A DNA stretch of 64,000 bases from Paenibacillus piscarius. Its GTDB lineage: Bacteria; Bacillota; Bacilli; Paenibacillales; Paenibacillaceae. The DNA lies in contig NZ_JAIEUI010000012.1 in the NCBI RefSeq assembly GCF_022234545.1, positions 153,186 to 217,185 on the forward strand, written 5' to 3'. Shown in pieces: positions 20,001-26,895 of the stretch. Below the pieces are notes generated by a model. That model searched no databases and was not told where the DNA came from. It saw only the letters and a program-made list of their open reading frames with translations. The translations under genes were made by a program, and so were the position numbers. Position 1 is the stretch's first letter, and every line of letters begins with the position of its first letter.

Positions 20001-21389
20001 ACGCAAAGCGCAGAATTCATTGACAACTATACGATTGTGAAAAAGGATGAGCGGACGCTAATCTCCGTGGCCGTAGCCCCGGCTGAATTGAAGCTGAATG
20101 CCGGCGATAAGCACGCCACGGTGCTTACAGCTACCTACAGTGATAACTCCACTGCCGATGTCACGAATCAAGCGGTGTGGACATCTTCTAATGAGCGGGC
20201 AGCTACAGTAGACACCCAGGGTATCATTCATGCCGTTGAAGCGGGCGAGGCGACTATTCAGGCGAATTATGGAAACCTGCCGCCGGTGAAGCTAACGGTA
20301 ACGGTTCAGGCAGAAGGTACGCCGCCTAAGCTGCTGAAGCTGACCGCCGAGCCTGGTACACACACCTTGCAGGTGAACAAACAAGCAGCTTCCGTGATTA
20401 CAGCGGTATATGACAATGGAGTCAATACAGTGGTTACAAATCAGGTCCGTTGGACGACTTCAGATCCTGCGGTCGCCTCGGTATCGGACAAAGGGATCAT
20501 TACGGGTGTTGCAGCGGGGGACGGGGTAACGATTACGGCTTCCTACGGTGGCTTAACCGTTGCGATTCCGATCGTGGTTGAGAGCGGAACGGTACCGGTG
20601 GTAACGCCGACACCGACACCAATGCCAACGCCACAAGGTGCAGGAACACCTGTTGCAACGTCAACACCTAAGCCGACAGGAACATCGGCAGCAACGCCAA
20701 AACCAACACTGTCACCAACAGCAACGCCGACACCGGCTATAACTGCCGGTCCCGTGAAGCCAACTTTAACCAGACCTGTGCTGAAAGACAGCTTGGACTT
20801 AGATAAGCTTAAATCTATCGTTGCAAAAGGCCGGACGGCTGCTATGGTTTCAATCAAGGATGTACCTTCCACTCTGTGGAGTGCATCGTTCATTGATCGT
20901 GCAGCCCGGATGGGGATGATAACAGGTTATGCGGATGGTTCATTCCACCCTGAAGCCAAAGTAACGCGCGCTGAGTTTGCTGTAATGCTCACCAAAGCTT
21001 TTGGCCTGACCGGCTCACAGGGGACCGGATTCTCCGATACGCAGGGGCATTGGGCTTCGATGGCTCTTGCAGCGCTTCAACAGCATGGTGTGATTCAGGG
21101 GTATGCCGATGGTTCATTCCACCCCAAGCAGGAGATCACCCGTGCGGAAGCTGTGACTATGCTGGCGCGTCTTACGAGCTATGTTCCCGGCACACCGGCA
21201 CCATTCTCCGACCTCCCGGCAAGCTGGGCGGCAGAGCCAATTAATGCCTTCGCTAATGCGGGGATTATCTCAGGGACAGGCAACGGCGCCTTCAAACCGA
21301 AGGAAGCTGCTTCCCGCGCTGAAGCCGTCGTGATGATCATCCGGCTCATGGATAAGCTTGTTGAAGCGGGCGAGGAGCAGAATAGATAG
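17061..21389 (+). CDS. SLH-anchored modular surface protein with purple-acid-phosphatase-like domain
   Basis: 1442-residue secreted protein. Order: signal peptide ending near AFGA (about 37); carbohydrate-binding-like beta domain (45-205); Ig-like domain (213-305); cohesin-like domain (310-440); bacterial SH3-like segment (490-560); fibronectin-like purple acid phosphatase N-domain (610-720); metallophosphatase (725-920) with DSH, GGDMVDD, GNHD, FHKPAYH and GHDHVYAR; two Big_2 Ig-like repeats (995-1085, 1090-1175); a Thr-Pro linker (1180-1240); three SLH repeats (1270-1440). The metal-ligand set looks complete, so it is probably an active phosphoesterase tethered to the S-layer/cell-wall polymer. 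The GTG start has AAGGAG upstream. It is transcribed alone. The substrate is unknown. Confidence 0.9.
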   Translation: MSNHPFVKKVWSGIVAMAILLPVLTPALAPLPAAFGAAAEPSGVVKVEDFEQVSLADLTFDSARIHSGSLALETNPKYVHSGAKSLRIDYDFIGITDNPSQVAVGPATQLPLSDRTPKRIGMWVYANQEGHGLTSKFYVSSTGKSKTYEIRSEETGIDWSGWKYVEAEIGPDLTMPGTLAFYFQMKERQMSKKNKGSIWIDDVRLIYDEPINEDMDVPVFSPVTPAPNQTLSAPVSELILSAEDAQSGIDPDSIRLTVDGQPAAPSTYAYDLNLKQIIYHPELPLAGGYHQVLAEVKDRAGNPTAAEYAFQIEHGARFTLEAPEEAVSNETYRLKLKATDTGEAQSFHARIKFDPETLQANVVTARSGLSQVQTTVDNTGGYVEVSAEGLQGDQAEALASIDFEVNRSAKMERGETAKQIAMVEGGFGYGSGTPVSSLASPLTFKIGFPYKISIKGSGLHTQSIITVTSRAGAPVEGAGIDFTDTSGPQTYVRVTADGSKVYAKADPSSAVLLNVEKNAQMFATVGSASGFIKVYLPDGSKAGYISSADVEQSDLAAGIGLTDAKGEIHTSLTNLAIGTWSLQAVKDSGTSESMSMNVVAPLGGADPQYVQTFVTEDMKTMMSVGWQSAPSVQEAYIQYMKDSDWVDSDLVNAPAKATMQRALSDVEVIPEVAGGPVGEIKFHNAVVTGLEPGTGYHYRVGYEGHWSNWHPYRTVEAAPDKPVSFVFVTDSHTKGDNGLETYQQLIQHAFTNYPGTQFVMHGGDMVDDGAVLNEWNQFREASSVYAASVPSAYAMGNHDVKGGGKYIFAKGLGLPLNGPEVQKEYAYSFDSGEVHFVVLNSEADEVTMGKQAEWLREDLLNSNKKWKIVMFHKPAYHTEDGRGNLIEYTQTYFAPILEELKVDLVLEGHDHVYARTYPMSKGKPLPSGEQGTVYLDGGASGWKFYDGSKYEYLDFMFDEDVPVYSAIQVSHDQIIIQARTTQSAEFIDNYTIVKKDERTLISVAVAPAELKLNAGDKHATVLTATYSDNSTADVTNQAVWTSSNERAATVDTQGIIHAVEAGEATIQANYGNLPPVKLTVTVQAEGTPPKLLKLTAEPGTHTLQVNKQAASVITAVYDNGVNTVVTNQVRWTTSDPAVASVSDKGIITGVAAGDGVTITASYGGLTVAIPIVVESGTVPVVTPTPTPMPTPQGAGTPVATSTPKPTGTSAATPKPTLSPTATPTPAITAGPVKPTLTRPVLKDSLDLDKLKSIVAKGRTAAMVSIKDVPSTLWSASFIDRAARMGMITGYADGSFHPEAKVTRAEFAVMLTKAFGLTGSQGTGFSDTQGHWASMALAALQQHGVIQGYADGSFHPKQEITRAEAVTMLARLTSYVPGTPAPFSDLPASWAAEPINAFANAGIISGTGNGAFKPKEAASRAEAVVMIIRLMDKLVEAGEEQNR

Positions 21390-21490
21390 TATTAGGAAAT
21401 ACGAACATATGTGCCTTTTGTTATATCCGATTCCACTAAAATGGAATATAATCACCAGAAACAAGCAGGATATAACAGGAGGCGACTAAA

Positions 21491-22468
21491 ATACCCTTAC
21501 CACACGATGAGGCTTTTAAGAAGCTGCTGGAGACGTTCTTTCAGGAATTTATTGAGTTGTTTTTCCCTGAGCTTGATTCTATGCTGGACTACAGTGAGAC
21601 CCGGTTTCTGATGCAGGAATTGCTGGTCGATATTGTTGGCGAGGAAGCGCGGGAGCTGGATCTGCTGCTGGAAATCCGTTACAAAGGACTGGACGGTTAT
21701 ATTCTGATTCACCTGGAGCCGCAGTCCTATCGGGATTCACGGTTTCATGAACGGATGTTTATTTACTTCAGCCGCCTGTTTGAGCGCTACCGCAAAGAGC
21801 ATAAGCTGATTATTCCCATTGCGATCTTCACTTCAGATGAGATTAGGGAAGAGCAGGACACCTTGGAGATGGTTATTCCTGAGCATCAGATTCTGCGCTT
21901 TCAGTTCCTCAAGGTGGAATTGCGTAAGCAGAACTGGAGAAGATTTATTGATTCGGACAATGCAGTAGCTGCTGCGTTACTGGCCAAGATGGGGTATACT
22001 ACAAGAGAAGCGAGAGATGTACGCCGGGAGTTCCTGCGCATGTTCATGAAGCTCAAGACACGTCTTGATCAAGGACGGCTGGCGCTTGTGATGTCAGTGG
22101 CGGATTTATATTTCCAGCCGGACCGGGCCCAGGATGAAGAGATTATACAAGAATTGATGATACAATATCCGGAGGAGGGTGAAGCCATTATGGAATTGAT
22201 GCCAGCCTGGAAGCGTTGGGGATACGAAGAAGGTATAGCTGAAGGAATAGAACAAGGAATAGAGAAGGGCATAGTGAAGGGGATAGAGAAAGGCATAGAA
22301 CAGGGCATAGAGCAGGGAATAGAACAAGGCATAGAGCAAGGAATAGAACGAGGCATAGAGAAAGGCCAAGCGGAGATTATCCGTAAATTACTGCTTCACG
22401 GATTTACTCCGGAAGAGGTCTCCAAAGCGGTGGAATTACCGGTGGAGAAGATTAAGAAGCTTATGTAA
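21491..22468 (+). CDS. Rpn-family recombination-promoting nuclease / transposase-like protein
   Basis: 325 residues if read from the ATA at 21491. It has the PD-(D/E)XK nuclease fold of the Rpn/PDDEXK_2 group (LDLLLEIRYKG, HLEPQSYRDSRFHERMFIYF), whose members nick or cut DNA and are linked to recombination. The usual N-terminus PLPHDEAFKKLLETFFQEF is encoded in frame from 21494, directly after ATA, with AGGAGG 8 bases upstream and an in-frame stop 18 bases upstream. The only conventional start is TTG 21557, which would cut off this conserved stretch. The C-terminal part holds eleven 4-residue repeats of the form GIEQ/GIEK, then a short helix-turn-helix-like tail (TPEEVSKAVELPVEKIKKL). No inverted terminal repeats are visible. 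Confidence 0.75.
   Translation: MPLPHDEAFKKLLETFFQEFIELFFPELDSMLDYSETRFLMQELLVDIVGEEARELDLLLEIRYKGLDGYILIHLEPQSYRDSRFHERMFIYFSRLFERYRKEHKLIIPIAIFTSDEIREEQDTLEMVIPEHQILRFQFLKVELRKQNWRRFIDSDNAVAAALLAKMGYTTREARDVRREFLRMFMKLKTRLDQGRLALVMSVADLYFQPDRAQDEEIIQELMIQYPEEGEAIMELMPAWKRWGYEEGIAEGIEQGIEKGIVKGIEKGIEQGIEQGIEQGIEQGIERGIEKGQAEIIRKLLLHGFTPEEVSKAVELPVEKIKKLM
22232..22363 (+). repeat. 12-bp tandem repeat within the Rpn gene
   Basis: Eleven 12-base units of the type GGNATAGARNAR, each coding Gly-Ile-x-x. Copies differ by one to four bases. The number can change without shifting the frame. Confidence 0.9.
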
Positions 22469-22521
22469 GCTGCGTCCTCTTAGTAAGGGAAACAAAGCTG
22501 ATATGTTATAAACTAATGCTT

Positions 22522-22567
22522 ACGCGCCAAAGAGACCGTCTTAGGGTAGACTGTCTCTTTGGTGCGT
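22522..22567. terminator. Bidirectional terminator between Rpn and SDR genes
   Basis: ACGC-CCAAAGAGAC pairs with GTCTCTTTGG-GCGT, with GTCT/AGAC adding inner pairs. It lies between convergent genes. Confidence 0.85.
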
Positions 22568-22582
22568 TCTGATGCAAATCTT

Positions 22583-23344
22583 TTATTCAATATAGCTCCT
22601 CGTCGCTTCATACATCTGGGCCGCATATTCGTCAATCCGGTCGCGTGACATGCGCAGCCGTTCCACCGAACTGCCGTATCCGATCTCCTGAAGTCCCTCC
22701 GTGAGGCCCTGGAAGATCCCGTCCGTGAACGCAGCTAACGGCTCGCCTTGCACATGCAGTCCTGAGCCGCCGAGATCCGTATTCACTGCCGGGGGCGCAA
22801 TCTCGATCACTTCAACAGAGGTCCCGGACAGTTGGAGTCTGAGACTCATGGTGAACGAATGAAGTGCAGCCTTCGTTGCTGAATAGACCGGTGCGATGGC
22901 AAACGGCGTAAAGGCTAGGCCGGAGGTCACGTTAATGATAGTTGCTGCCTCCTGGCTTGCGAAGAATGGAGCAAACAGCATGGCCAGATGAAGCGGGGCT
23001 TCAAGGTTTGTGATGATTTCCTGATTGAAATCAGCCCAGTGGTTCTTCACATCTGCTGTCTGTACATTGAAGCGTTGCTGAATTCCGGCATTGTTCACCA
23101 GAACATTCACACCGGGATAGCTTGCGGTTACCCAGTCAAATAAGCCAAGACGTTCAGACTCTACTTTTAAGTCACACACACGGGTAATCAGCTCCGGGAT
23201 TTTGTCCTGGGCCGCCTGCAGTACCTCCTCGCGCCGTCCGGTTATGATGACTGTGTTCCCCATACGGATGAACCGTTCTGCCATAGCCAGTCCTATGCCG
23301 GAGCCTCCGCCTGTAATCAGAAGGGTGTTTCCTGAGAGCTTCAT
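22583..23344 (-). CDS. Short-chain dehydrogenase/reductase (DltE-like)
   Basis: 253-residue classical SDR. NAD(P)-binding TGGGSGIG (residues 11-18), NNAG (about 86), active Ser in INVTSG and the YSATK catalytic Tyr/Lys (about 155-159) are all present. The sequence resembles the DltE/YfhR group, whose substrates are not settled. Its ATG overlaps the stop of the upstream MerR gene by 4 bp, so it is cotranscribed with, and probably regulated by, that MerR protein. Confidence 0.9.
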   Translation of the reverse strand: MKLSGNTLLITGGGSGIGLAMAERFIRMGNTVIITGRREEVLQAAQDKIPELITRVCDLKVESERLGLFDWVTASYPGVNVLVNNAGIQQRFNVQTADVKNHWADFNQEIITNLEAPLHLAMLFAPFFASQEAATIINVTSGLAFTPFAIAPVYSATKAALHSFTMSLRLQLSGTSVEVIEIAPPAVNTDLGGSGLHVQGEPLAAFTDGIFQGLTEGLQEIGYGSSVERLRMSRDRIDEYAAQMYEATRSYIE

Positions 23345-23727
23345 GATAAAACCTCTTTCCCGTTAGTTTCTAAATAATTCGTATACCGTGCTATTTTCTT
23401 CTCAATGCCCTGTAAGGCTTCGGTCATGAGCGCCATTTGTGCCAGTACAGCCTGCTTGTGCTCTTGAAACATGGCAAGCCGCAGTGCAATCGTGCTGTCC
23501 CCCTCTGCCATCCAGTCTACATATTGCCTGATCCGGCTGATGGGCATTTGTGTATTTTTCAGATAGAGTACAATTTTAACAAAAGCCAGGTAATCCTCCG
23601 TGAAAATCCGCCTGCCCGCTTCATCCCGCTCCATCCGGGGCAGCAATCCTTGCTTCTCATAATAACGGATAGTAGATTCCGGAATCCCTAACCGGGCTGC
23701 AGCTTCGCCAATGGAATAATAGTTCAT
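23341..23727 (-). CDS. MerR-family transcriptional regulator
   Basis: 128-residue regulator with an N-terminal winged helix (YSIGEAAARLGIPESTIRYYEKQGLLPR) and a C-terminal dimerising coiled coil (QEHKQAVLAQMALMTEALQGIEKKI). There are no conserved sensor cysteines, so it belongs to the TnrA/BmrR-like or AdhR-like non-metal group. I chose ATG 23727, seven bases after GGAGG; upstream codons are not conserved in type. It heads a two-gene operon with the SDR gene and is almost certainly autoregulated through the palindrome just upstream. Confidence 0.9.
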   Translation of the reverse strand: MNYYSIGEAAARLGIPESTIRYYEKQGLLPRMERDEAGRRIFTEDYLAFVKIVLYLKNTQMPISRIRQYVDWMAEGDSTIALRLAMFQEHKQAVLAQMALMTEALQGIEKKIARYTNYLETNGKEVLS

Positions 23728-23767
23728 CTGGAGGCCTCCAATGTGATGGTTAGATGTCGACAGAGAT

Positions 23768-23798
23768 AGCATACGACTTAAACCATGGTTTAAGTCAA
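23768..23798 (-). promoter_or_regulatory. MerR-type promoter with operator in a 19-bp spacer
   Basis: Minus strand: -35 TTGACT, 19-base spacer, -10 TATGCT. A perfect 22-base palindrome (half-site GACTTAAACCA, 23775-23796) fills the spacer. The overlong spacer with a centred palindrome is the hallmark of MerR-activated promoters, where the regulator twists the DNA to align the elements. Confidence 0.85.
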
Positions 23799-23914
23799 CT
23801 TCATTTTCTGGATTCTGTTAAAATATGGATCAGGAGGAGTTTGCCAATTTGCAATAGTATGGGGAATGCGTTTACAATTCATAAGATTGAACCAAAAATT
23901 AGGAGGATTTTAAA

Positions 23915-24520
23915 ATGAAGAAAACTGATTTCACGGCGTACAAGTGGATGAATGAGGGAGACATCAGGTTCGAGGAGAACGCAGTCATTATTAGTGCAAC
24001 GCCGAATAGCGACTTTTTCTGCAACAACGGGGCCATTGCCGAGGAGGGACTGACTCCAGAGAGTCTGACGAATGCTCCATTCTTTTATACAGAGGTGACA
24101 GGAGATTTCGTGCTGCGGGTGAAGGTCAGCCATGACTTCAGGGATACGTATGATTCCTCTTCCATTATGGTGATGCAGGACCTTAACGTCTGGGCCAAGG
24201 CCTGCTTCGAGCTGACCGATTTCGATACCCGTGCCGTAGTCAGTGTAGTCACGAACCAGACCTCGGATGATGCCAACGGCTGTAACATAGACGGCAAGGA
24301 GGTATGGCTCCAGGCGGCCAGATCGGGTAATGCCTTCGCTTTTCATTATTCGACAGATGGCGTAAGGTTCGATATGATGCGCTTCTTCACACTGCCGGCG
24401 GGAGAGACGGTCAAGGTGGGGCTGCTGGCACAGGCACCGACAGGTGAAGGCGGAGAGAGAAGGTATGAGCAATATTCGCTGGAATCCCGGACCGTTAAGA
24501 ATATTAGAGCAGGGGAATAA
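23915..24520 (+). CDS. DUF1349 domain protein
   Basis: 201-residue protein of the DUF1349/YihF-like family, a concanavalin-like beta sandwich (NSDFFCNNGAIAEEGLTPES, later WAKACFELTD, VVSVVTN and the final LAQAPTGEGG). There is no signal peptide, so it is cytoplasmic. Family members are often found near sugar-use genes, but the function is not established and no catalytic residues can be named. AGGAGG lies 10 bases before the ATG. It is a single gene, divergent from the MerR operon. Confidence 0.8.
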   Translation: MKKTDFTAYKWMNEGDIRFEENAVIISATPNSDFFCNNGAIAEEGLTPESLTNAPFFYTEVTGDFVLRVKVSHDFRDTYDSSSIMVMQDLNVWAKACFELTDFDTRAVVSVVTNQTSDDANGCNIDGKEVWLQAARSGNAFAFHYSTDGVRFDMMRFFTLPAGETVKVGLLAQAPTGEGGERRYEQYSLESRTVKNIRAGE

Positions 24521-24542
24521 GCGGGTACTCTAAGCCGGGCCT

Positions 24543-25088
24543 CTAGCCCCGGGTTTTGGCCTGACGGGGCCAGATGAAGTAAGTAACGGTAATGACCAGA
24601 TCAATGCCGACGACAATGGACCAGATTCGGAGAATGCCGGAGAGCGCTTCAGTACGTGCGGGATCGTCAATCCAGATAATAAGTCCGTAGAGAATGGCTG
24701 CACCGAGGGCAAAAGAGAGCAGATGCCTCACCCAGCCTCTGAGATAATGCTTCGCATAATCCAGGCCGTAACGCTTGGCTGGCTTCGCCCCTTGCTTGGT
24801 AACATAATAGCGGAAGCGTTCATCGGCCCAGGCGATCATGCTTTTACCGAAGATCAGGGAGACGGAAATATACACGGCTGCAAGCGCATGTGCTGTTGTT
24901 GCGGTAGCACCCCGGGCCAGATCAACGCCGGAGACAATAAGCAGAATGATATCCAGCACCGGAGTCATCGCCAGGAAAATCAGCCCCAGTGTAGGGCGCT
25001 TGAAGATATAGCGTGCAGTAAAGCCTGCCAGAATGACCACCCAGAACAACACCTCACAGGTAACAATTGTCCATGCAACCAGATTCAT
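24543..25088 (-). CDS. Integral membrane protein of unknown function
   Basis: 181 residues with about five hydrophobic segments (LVAWTIVTCEVLFWVVILAG; LGLIFLAMTPVLDIILLIVSG; AHALAAVYISVSLIFG; LLSFALGAAILYGLIIWI; WSIVVGIDLVITVTYFIW) and a basic cytoplasmic loop (RFRYYVTKQGAKPAKRY). I do not recognise a transporter family with confidence. The ATG at 25088 has AAGGGGTG upstream; an upstream ATG would extend it into the promoter. It is divergent from a TetR gene, with a shared operator between them, so it may be a drug- or stress-inducible protein. Confidence 0.75.
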   Translation of the reverse strand: MNLVAWTIVTCEVLFWVVILAGFTARYIFKRPTLGLIFLAMTPVLDIILLIVSGVDLARGATATTAHALAAVYISVSLIFGKSMIAWADERFRYYVTKQGAKPAKRYGLDYAKHYLRGWVRHLLSFALGAAILYGLIIWIDDPARTEALSGILRIWSIVVGIDLVITVTYFIWPRQAKTRG

Positions 25089-25131
25089 ATAGCACCCCTT
25101 GTTATAGTTGATAGTAATTATGTCTAGTCGA

Positions 25132-25160
25132 AGTATAACAGCGATATTTAAACAATACAA
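25132..25160 (-). promoter_or_regulatory. Promoter of the membrane-protein gene
   Basis: Minus strand TTGTAT, 17-base spacer, TATACT; the -35 lies inside the TetR-type palindrome, so regulator binding should block RNA polymerase. Confidence 0.6.
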
Positions 25161-25174
25161 CTGTATTATTTAAA
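25147..25174. promoter_or_regulatory. Probable TetR operator
   Basis: 28-base palindrome with arms TTTAAACAATACA and TGTATTATTTAAA around a 2-base centre; 12 of 13 pairs match. It lies in the divergent region and abuts the TetR -35. Confidence 0.8.
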
Positions 25175-25204
25175 TTGTGCATAGCATTTCGGGTATGCTA
25201 CAAT
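25175..25204 (+). promoter_or_regulatory. Promoter of the TetR gene
   Basis: TTGTGC, 18-base spacer, TACAAT. The expected start of transcription falls at about 25210-25212, on the second ATG of the gene, suggesting a leaderless message. Confidence 0.6.
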
Positions 25205-25210
25205 ATGGAC

Positions 25211-25795
25211 ATGCCAAAAATTGTAGATCATTCCGAACGAAAATCGAATATTGCCGAAGCTACCTGGCGGGTCATTATCCGGCAGGGAATCAAGGGGGCT
25301 ACGGTGCGTAATATTGCTGCCGAGGCGGGGGTTTCCTTGGGCGCGCTGCGCCACTATTTCTCTACCCAGCAGGAATTGCTGGAGTTTGCTATGAATCTGG
25401 TGAAGGAGCGGGTCACGGTAAGGTGCATAGACATTATGCAGCGTGAGCTTCCTCCCAGAGAGAAGGCGTTCAAGGTTCTCCTGGAGCTCCTTCCCACAGA
25501 TGAAGACAGCATGGCGGAGATGGAGGTCTGGCTCGCATTCACCTTCCATCTCAAGACTCTGCAGGCATCAGATACTGAGCTGGGAGATGGTATTCATCCT
25601 CTGGCCATCTACCTGGTAGAATATCTGGATGAGAACGCTCTGCTGAAGGAGGGGCTGGACAAGGATCTTGAAGCCGAGCGGCTGTATGCCTTGCTGGACG
25701 GACTGGCGCTGCACGCGCTCCTGGAGCCTAAGCGGCTGGACCGGGAGCGGATCATCCGGGTACTGGAGGGTTATTTGGAATCGATATGCTGCTAG
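25211..25795 (+). CDS. TetR-family transcriptional repressor
   Basis: 194-residue repressor with an N-terminal TetR helix-turn-helix (IAEATWRVIIRQGIKGATVRNIAAEAGVSLGALRHYFSTQQELL) and a variable all-helical ligand domain similar to the BetI/PksA group. Three in-frame starts are possible (25175, 25205, 25211); none has a ribosome site. The promoter would start transcription at about 25211, so I use that ATG. It probably represses itself and the divergent membrane-protein gene through the 28-bp palindrome. The ligand is unknown. Confidence 0.85.
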   Translation: MPKIVDHSERKSNIAEATWRVIIRQGIKGATVRNIAAEAGVSLGALRHYFSTQQELLEFAMNLVKERVTVRCIDIMQRELPPREKAFKVLLELLPTDEDSMAEMEVWLAFTFHLKTLQASDTELGDGIHPLAIYLVEYLDENALLKEGLDKDLEAERLYALLDGLALHALLEPKRLDRERIIRVLEGYLESICC

Positions 25796-25906
25796 CATAT
25801 TAGCTCAGTCCAACGGATTCTTTCTCTTATTTACAAAATGTACTAGAATGGAGAGGGTTGAAACAACCGGCTGCAACCGCCGGATTCAGAGAGGAGTCAA
25901 GGATTC

Positions 25907-26845
25907 ATGAAATACCGCAGATTGGGTGGAACGGGACTGAAGGTCAGCGAGATCAGCCTGGGGAGCTGGCTAACCTATGGTGGTTATGTTGAGCAGGACC
26001 ATGCAGTTAAGGCGATTGAAACCGCTTACTCGCTGGGCGTTAATTTTTTTGATACGGCTAATGTGTATGAAAAAGGGGCTGCGGAGCAAGTACTGGGGGC
26101 TACCTTAAGCCACTATCCGCGCGAATCCTATGTTCTGGCGACCAAGGTATTTGGTGTAATGGGCGATGGCCCCAACGACCGCGGCCTGTCCCGCAAGCAT
26201 ATTACCGAGCAATGTCATGCCAGCCTCAAGCGGCTTGGCGCTGAATATGTAGATCTGCTGTACTGCCACCGCTACGATCCTGAGACACCAATTGAAGAAA
26301 CGCTGCGGGCGCTGGATGATCTGGTCCGGCAGGGCAAGGTGCTCTATGTAGGGGTGAGTGAATGGACGGCAGCGCAGATGACAGAAGCGCTTGCTGTTGC
26401 TGACCGCTATCTGCTGGATCACATTGTGGTCAATCAGCCGGTCTACAATATGTTTGAGCGTTATATTGAGAAGGAGATCATCCCCCTTGGGCTACGCAAG
26501 GGAATTGGACAAGTCGTATTCTCCCCGCTGGCTCAGGGTCTGCTGACCGGCAAATATAGCTCTGTCAGCGATATTCCTGAGGATAGCCGGGCGGCAAGAG
26601 TCGATTGGATGCGCAAAGGGATCACAGAGGAGAAAATTTCCAAGGTCCAGGAGCTGGGCAAGCTGGCTGCGGAGCTGGATATGACAGTCGGCAATCTGGC
26701 ATTGGCCTGGATTCTGCGCCAGCCTAATGTGGCCAGCGCCCTGGTCGGAGCCAGCCGTCCTGAGCAGGTAGAAGAGAATGTGAAGGCGTCCGGCCTGGAG
26801 CTTAGTGCGGATGTCCTGGCACGCATTGACGGCATTATTGCTTGA
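25907..26845 (+). CDS. Aldo/keto reductase
   Basis: 312-residue NADPH-dependent oxidoreductase with the (beta/alpha)8 fold of the AKR superfamily, Kv-channel beta-subunit-like group. Catalytic Asp/Tyr are in FDTANVYEKG (about 46-55), Lys in LATKVFG and His in YCHRYDPETPIEE. The cofactor end is GASRPEQVEENV. GAGGAG is well placed before the ATG. It is followed 50 bp later by an epimerase-like gene and may share its transcript. The substrate is unknown. Confidence 0.9.
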   Translation: MKYRRLGGTGLKVSEISLGSWLTYGGYVEQDHAVKAIETAYSLGVNFFDTANVYEKGAAEQVLGATLSHYPRESYVLATKVFGVMGDGPNDRGLSRKHITEQCHASLKRLGAEYVDLLYCHRYDPETPIEETLRALDDLVRQGKVLYVGVSEWTAAQMTEALAVADRYLLDHIVVNQPVYNMFERYIEKEIIPLGLRKGIGQVVFSPLAQGLLTGKYSSVSDIPEDSRAARVDWMRKGITEEKISKVQELGKLAAELDMTVGNLALAWILRQPNVASALVGASRPEQVEENVKASGLELSADVLARIDGIIA

Positions 26846-26895
26846 AATAGGAGTTGAATCTTAACTATATTACGCATGAGAGAGGGAGGAAGCAG

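Noticed and set aside
21411..22470. A transposon carrying the Rpn-family gene
   Set aside because: No inverted terminal repeats or target duplications were seen on either side; the family is often called transposase but lacks proof of mobility.
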